From DASQFU01 sp035632955 (GTDB lineage Bacteria > Eisenbacteria > RBG-16-71-46), in the NCBI GenBank assembly GCA_035632955.1, contig DASQFU010000151.1, positions 1 to 26,010 on the forward strand: 26,010 nucleotides of DNA, in the 5' to 3' direction. A model generated the notes under the pieces. That model searched no databases, was not told the DNA's origin, and saw only the letters and a list, made by a program, of their open reading frames with translations. Positions 23,416 through 26,010 of this stretch are shown here, piece after piece; the first letter of the stretch is position 1; the number at the start of each line of letters is the position of its first letter. The position numbers and the translations under genes are program-made.

Positions 23416-24293
23416 CAGGCTCCGGGACGAGCCTCGACCAGCGTCACGCTGATCGAGCCGACCATCACCTTGCTCTTCATCAATACGGGCATGCGGCGGT
23501 CGTCGTCCGTGAGCCAGATCACCAGCCGTCCTTTTTTCTTGAAGATGCCGCCGGCCTTGAGCACGGGCTCGATCGCGATGCAGTCGAACGCCCCGGCCGG
23601 AGTCTCGACGCGCTCGCGGCCGAGCACTCGGACCTCGAGCGGCTGGCTCTTGCGACTGGCATGGTAGTCGAAGACCACGCTGCCGCCCAGAGGCAGCGCT
23701 TGCAGTCGCGTGTAGTAGAAAGACGAGAGCGCATCCTGGACGTGAGGCGGGATCGGGAACGCGCGGCCGTCCTGGTAGTGCGCTTCCTGTTTCTCGTAAT
23801 CGAAGACGATCTCGCTCTTGGTCTTGTATCCGCCCTCGCGGCGATTCTCGGCGTAACGGACGCTAAAGTGACCCGCCGTGTCCCAGAACGACTCGATCCG
23901 ATTCCGGACCTTGTAGATGCGGCTGAAGAACGCGTTCGATTCGGCGCGCGCGACCAGCGAGAACACCGTGCGGCCCTTCCAGTCCCGGACTTCCGGAACC
24001 TCCAGGTACGCCGTGCCGGCCTTGATGAAACCGTACTGGACCGAGAACTTGAGCGATTCGCCGGCTCGGAACGGACGCGCAACCGCCGGCAGCACCTCGC
24101 GGCCGGCCGGCAGCGTCACCGCGCTGGTCAGATCCGAGGTGTCCGCGGGCTGGGCGACGATGGTCGAATCGGCGCCGGGAGCGGTCGGAGGCGCCCACAA
24201 GCTGGCCATCGCCAGGAGCATGGCAAAACGAGCGGCACGGGTTCGGACTGGTTCCGAGACCCGAGCCCGCATAGAATCGGGCTTGAAGTTCAT
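23415..24293 (-). CDS. DUF3108 secreted/envelope protein
   Basis: The 292-residue precursor has a hydrophobic signal segment (about 20-40, FAMLLAMASLWAPPTAPGA) preceded by arginines. The mature part matches DUF3108 (PF11306): FRAGESLKFSVQYGFIKAGTA, then SLVARAESNAFFSRIYKVRNRIES, SEIVFDYEKQEAHY, DALSSFYYTRLQALPLG, GAFDCIAIEPVLKAGGIFKKKGRLVIWLTDD and RMPVLMKSKV. The domain is a predicted beta-rich periplasmic fold of unknown function, often in Gram-negative envelopes. Starts at 24293 (ATG), 24272 (ATG) and 24311 (TTG) are all in frame and none has a good ribosome site; I chose 24293. It is divergent from the aminotransferase gene with only 23 bp between chosen starts. Confidence 0.85.
   Translation of the reverse strand: MNFKPDSMRARVSEPVRTRAARFAMLLAMASLWAPPTAPGADSTIVAQPADTSDLTSAVTLPAGREVLPAVARPFRAGESLKFSVQYGFIKAGTAYLEVPEVRDWKGRTVFSLVARAESNAFFSRIYKVRNRIESFWDTAGHFSVRYAENRREGGYKTKSEIVFDYEKQEAHYQDGRAFPIPPHVQDALSSFYYTRLQALPLGGSVVFDYHASRKSQPLEVRVLGRERVETPAGAFDCIAIEPVLKAGGIFKKKGRLVIWLTDDDRRMPVLMKSKVMVGSISVTLVEARPGA
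24272..24277 (+). promoter_or_regulatory. Candidate -10 (TAGAAT) for the class I/II aminotransferase
   Basis: TAGAAT lies 39 nt before the ATG at 24317, giving a predicted leader of about 33 nt. It falls inside the 5' end of the divergent DUF3108 gene. No clear -35 was found. Confidence 0.33.
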
Positions 24294-24316
24294 GACGTGG
24301 TAATCGAGCAATTCCG

Positions 24317-25561
24317 ATGCCGCAGGTGGGCGAGGCTGAAGAACGGACTATGGGGTCGAGTCAATCGCCTGTCAAACCGATGCTTGCATCCTCTGAACGA
24401 CTTCAGAACGTGGCGTTCTACACCCTGGCCAAGGTGTTTCAGGATCGCGACGAAAAGATCCGCCAGGGTGTCGATGTGATCGATCTCGGCGTCGGCAATC
24501 CCGACCTGAGGCCGCCGCAAGCGGCGATCGACGCGCTCAAGGCCGCGGTCGACGATCCCGTGGTCCAGAACCACCGCTATCCCTCCTTCAACGGCCTTCC
24601 CGAGTTCCGTGCCGGCATCGCGCAGTGGTATCGGACGCGTTTCGGCGTCGAGGTGGATCCCGCCCGCGAAGTGCAGCCCTTGGTCGGCTCCAAAGAGGGC
24701 ATCGCCAAGTTCATGTTCGCCCATCTCGATCCGGGCGACACATTGCTGCTGTGCACGCCCTGCTATCCCGCCTATCTCGGCGTCGCCGCACTCGCTCAAG
24801 CGCGTCTGATCGAAGTTCCGCTCCTTCCGCGCCGGGGCTTCCTGCCCGATCTCTCCGCAATCCCGTCCGACGATGCTCGACGCGCCAAGGTCATCTGCGT
24901 CAACTTCCCGAACAATCCGACCGGAGCGGTGGAGACACCCGAGTTCTACCACGAGCTGCTGCGCTTCGCTCGCGAGTTCGACGTGTTCGTGGTCTCCGAC
25001 ATCGCCTACTGCGATCTGTCGCTCGACCCTTCCTACCGCGCGCGCTCGTTCCTCGAGTTCGACCGCGAGCGCGAGCGTACGCTCGAGTTCCACTCGTTCT
25101 CAAAGTCGTATTCGATGCAGGGCTGGCGCGTCGGCTTCGCCGCCGGCAACGCGGAAGCCGTCGCGAATTTGCTGAAGATCAAAGCCAACATGGACTTCGG
25201 CGTGTTCATGGCGATCCAGCGCGCGGCGCTCGCCGTCCTCACCGGCCCCCAGGATTATTGCGTCGAGGCTTCGTCGACGTACCGCCGCCGCCGCGACGCG
25301 TTCCTCGAGGCGGTGCGCGGCTTGGGGTATCCGGTCGAGCCGGCGCGCGCGGCGCTGTACGCGTGGATGCCAATTCCGCGCCGCTACGCCACCTCGATCG
25401 ACTTCAGCCGCGAGCTGCTGGACCAGACCGGCGTCGTCGTCGCACCCGGTTCGGGCTTCGGAGCGGCTGGAGAAGGCTACGTGCGCGTGGCGCTGTGCGT
25501 CAGCGAGGAGCGGCTGCGCGAAGTGGTCGCCCGGATGGCCCAGGCGGGCTTCCGCTACTGA
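24317..25561 (+). CDS. Class I/II PLP aminotransferase, LL-diaminopimelate-type
   Basis: The 414-residue fold-type I enzyme shows VIDLGVGNPDL (54-64), NHRYPSFNGLPEFR (85-98), VGSKEGIA (123-130), NFPNNPTGA (196-204) with Asn200, SDIAYCDL (227-234) with Asp228 and Tyr231, the Schiff-base lysine 263 in FSKSYSMQGWRVGF (261-274), and the substrate-carboxylate arginine near 390 (YVRVALC). The overall pattern is closest to the DapL2/aspartate-aminotransferase-like group that can make LL-diaminopimelate from tetrahydrodipicolinate. Other amino acid substrates (aspartate, methionine, alanine) cannot be excluded. ATG at 24350 is an alternative start with a GAGG-like site some 14 nt upstream. Its 3' end overlaps the convergent gene by 7 bp. 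It is not obviously part of the glycan pathway. Confidence 0.87.
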   Translation: MPQVGEAEERTMGSSQSPVKPMLASSERLQNVAFYTLAKVFQDRDEKIRQGVDVIDLGVGNPDLRPPQAAIDALKAAVDDPVVQNHRYPSFNGLPEFRAGIAQWYRTRFGVEVDPAREVQPLVGSKEGIAKFMFAHLDPGDTLLLCTPCYPAYLGVAALAQARLIEVPLLPRRGFLPDLSAIPSDDARRAKVICVNFPNNPTGAVETPEFYHELLRFAREFDVFVVSDIAYCDLSLDPSYRARSFLEFDRERERTLEFHSFSKSYSMQGWRVGFAAGNAEAVANLLKIKANMDFGVFMAIQRAALAVLTGPQDYCVEASSTYRRRRDAFLEAVRGLGYPVEPARAALYAWMPIPRRYATSIDFSRELLDQTGVVVAPGSGFGAAGEGYVRVALCVSEERLREVVARMAQAGFRY

Positions 25562-26010
25562 TCTCGCCGCAGGCTTGCGCCGGCAGACCGGTGCGCTAGC
25601 ACCACCTGCCCGAGCCCCCGCACGGTCGGGCGTTCCAGGATCACGTCGCTCGGGTCCACCTCGATGACGTCGAAAGCCTCGAACAGTCCGCTGCGCACGC
25701 GCACCTCGATCGGTCCCGCCGTGGAATCGACCGGGGCCGGAAGCACGAACACGACGTGCGTCACCTTCCGCTGGTCGAGATATTCGCGCAGGTGCCGGTC
25801 GCGCAGCGCCTCCTGATATTCGAGCGTGTTGATCACGCCGTCGCCGTTGATCCACGCGCGGTCCGCGAACAGCCCGGCGATCCCGAATGCCCCGCCATAG
25901 AGGACGTCGTTCGGCCCCGTGGCGGCACGAATCTCCCTTCCGAGCGTCGCGTCGTCCACCGCCTCTCCCGCCGCCATGCGCCGCCAGCGGTCGCTCGTCA
26001 CTTGGAGCTT
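25555..26010 (-). CDS. C-terminal fragment of a GT-C-like membrane protein (5' end outside window)
   Basis: The frame is open from the right edge to TAG at 25557-25555, giving 151 codons. The visible part is a soluble domain. NGDGVINTLEYQEALRDR followed by HLREYLDQRKVTHVVFV closely parallels NLDGVINSYAYHEAVRER and RLTAFLQKCGVTHFAHH in the GT-C gene at 5381-7066. The preceding AFGIAGLFADRAWI parallels CGTFGYFSERRTI. That places this fragment at the C-terminal extracytoplasmic domain of a membrane glycosyltransferase paralogue. The GTG at 26001 is probably internal, since the frame continues upstream of it to the edge and no transmembrane part has been reached. It is convergent with the aminotransferase gene. 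Confidence 0.78.
   Translation of the reverse strand, partial: KLQVTSDRWRRMAAGEAVDDATLGREIRAATGPNDVLYGGAFGIAGLFADRAWINGDGVINTLEYQEALRDRHLREYLDQRKVTHVVFVLPAPVDSTAGPIEVRVRSGLFEAFDVIEVDPSDVILERPTVRGLGQVVLAHRSAGASLRRDQ

Overview
The window is a dense, GC-rich, surface-polysaccharide / glycoconjugate locus from a Gram-negative bacterium. It has 21 protein-coding genes, almost no non-coding DNA, many GTG starts and one likely TTG start. A Wza-type outer-membrane export protein together with a Wzz/GumC-type co-polymerase implies a two-membrane cell. Base composition and gene style would fit an uncultured lineage such as Eisenbacteria, Gemmatimonadota or a relative, but no rRNA or marker gene is present, so taxonomy is only a guess. 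No tRNA, rRNA, CRISPR array, insertion sequence or phage gene was seen.

Layout, left to right. (1) 1-5333, minus strand: a GC-rich block transcribed leftward, consisting of a large multi-membrane GT-C-like protein, a glutamine-dependent asparagine-synthetase-like amidotransferase and a GT4 glycosyltransferase cut by the window edge. (2) 5381-8716, plus strand: two GT-C-like integral membrane glycosyltransferases. (3) 8698-11735, minus strand: two tandem paralogous MOP-family flippases. (4) 11796-13055, plus strand: a DegT/DnrJ/EryC1 sugar aminotransferase, possibly leaderless. (5) 13067-22139, minus strand: a nine-gene operon in which every junction overlaps or is 15 nt or less apart. In transcription order it encodes a Wza-like exporter, a Wzz/GumC co-polymerase, a CpsD/CapB-like ATPase with degenerate ATP-binding motifs, a pol-beta-type nucleotidyltransferase-like protein, an alkaline-phosphatase-superfamily phosphodiesterase, a third flippase, a GT2 glycosyltransferase, a DUF2304 membrane protein and an LPG-synthase-TM (UPF0104/AglD-like) protein. 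(6) 22140-22464: a 325-bp control region with a near-consensus sigma-70 promoter, a roughly 243-nt untranslated leader and an intrinsic terminator sitting just before the first ribosome binding site, which is an attenuation arrangement. (7) 22465-24293, minus strand: a conserved protein of unknown function and a DUF3108 secreted protein. (8) 24317-25561, plus strand: a class I/II (LL-diaminopimelate-type) aminotransferase. (9) 25555-26010, minus strand: the C-terminal end of another GT-C-like protein whose last domain resembles that of the gene at 5381-7066.

Working model (inference): the sugar aminotransferase makes an amino-sugar nucleotide; GT2, GT4 and GT-C enzymes assemble and decorate lipid-linked glycans; the AsnB-like enzyme may amidate a sugar acid or another carboxylate; the flippases move lipid-linked units across the inner membrane; and the Wza/Wzz/kinase-like trio exports the polymer. 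No Wzy-type polymerase is recognisable in the window. The most unusual points are the terminator in the operon leader, the kinase-like protein lacking its Walker A lysine, and the nucleotidyltransferase/phosphodiesterase pair inserted in the core export operon.
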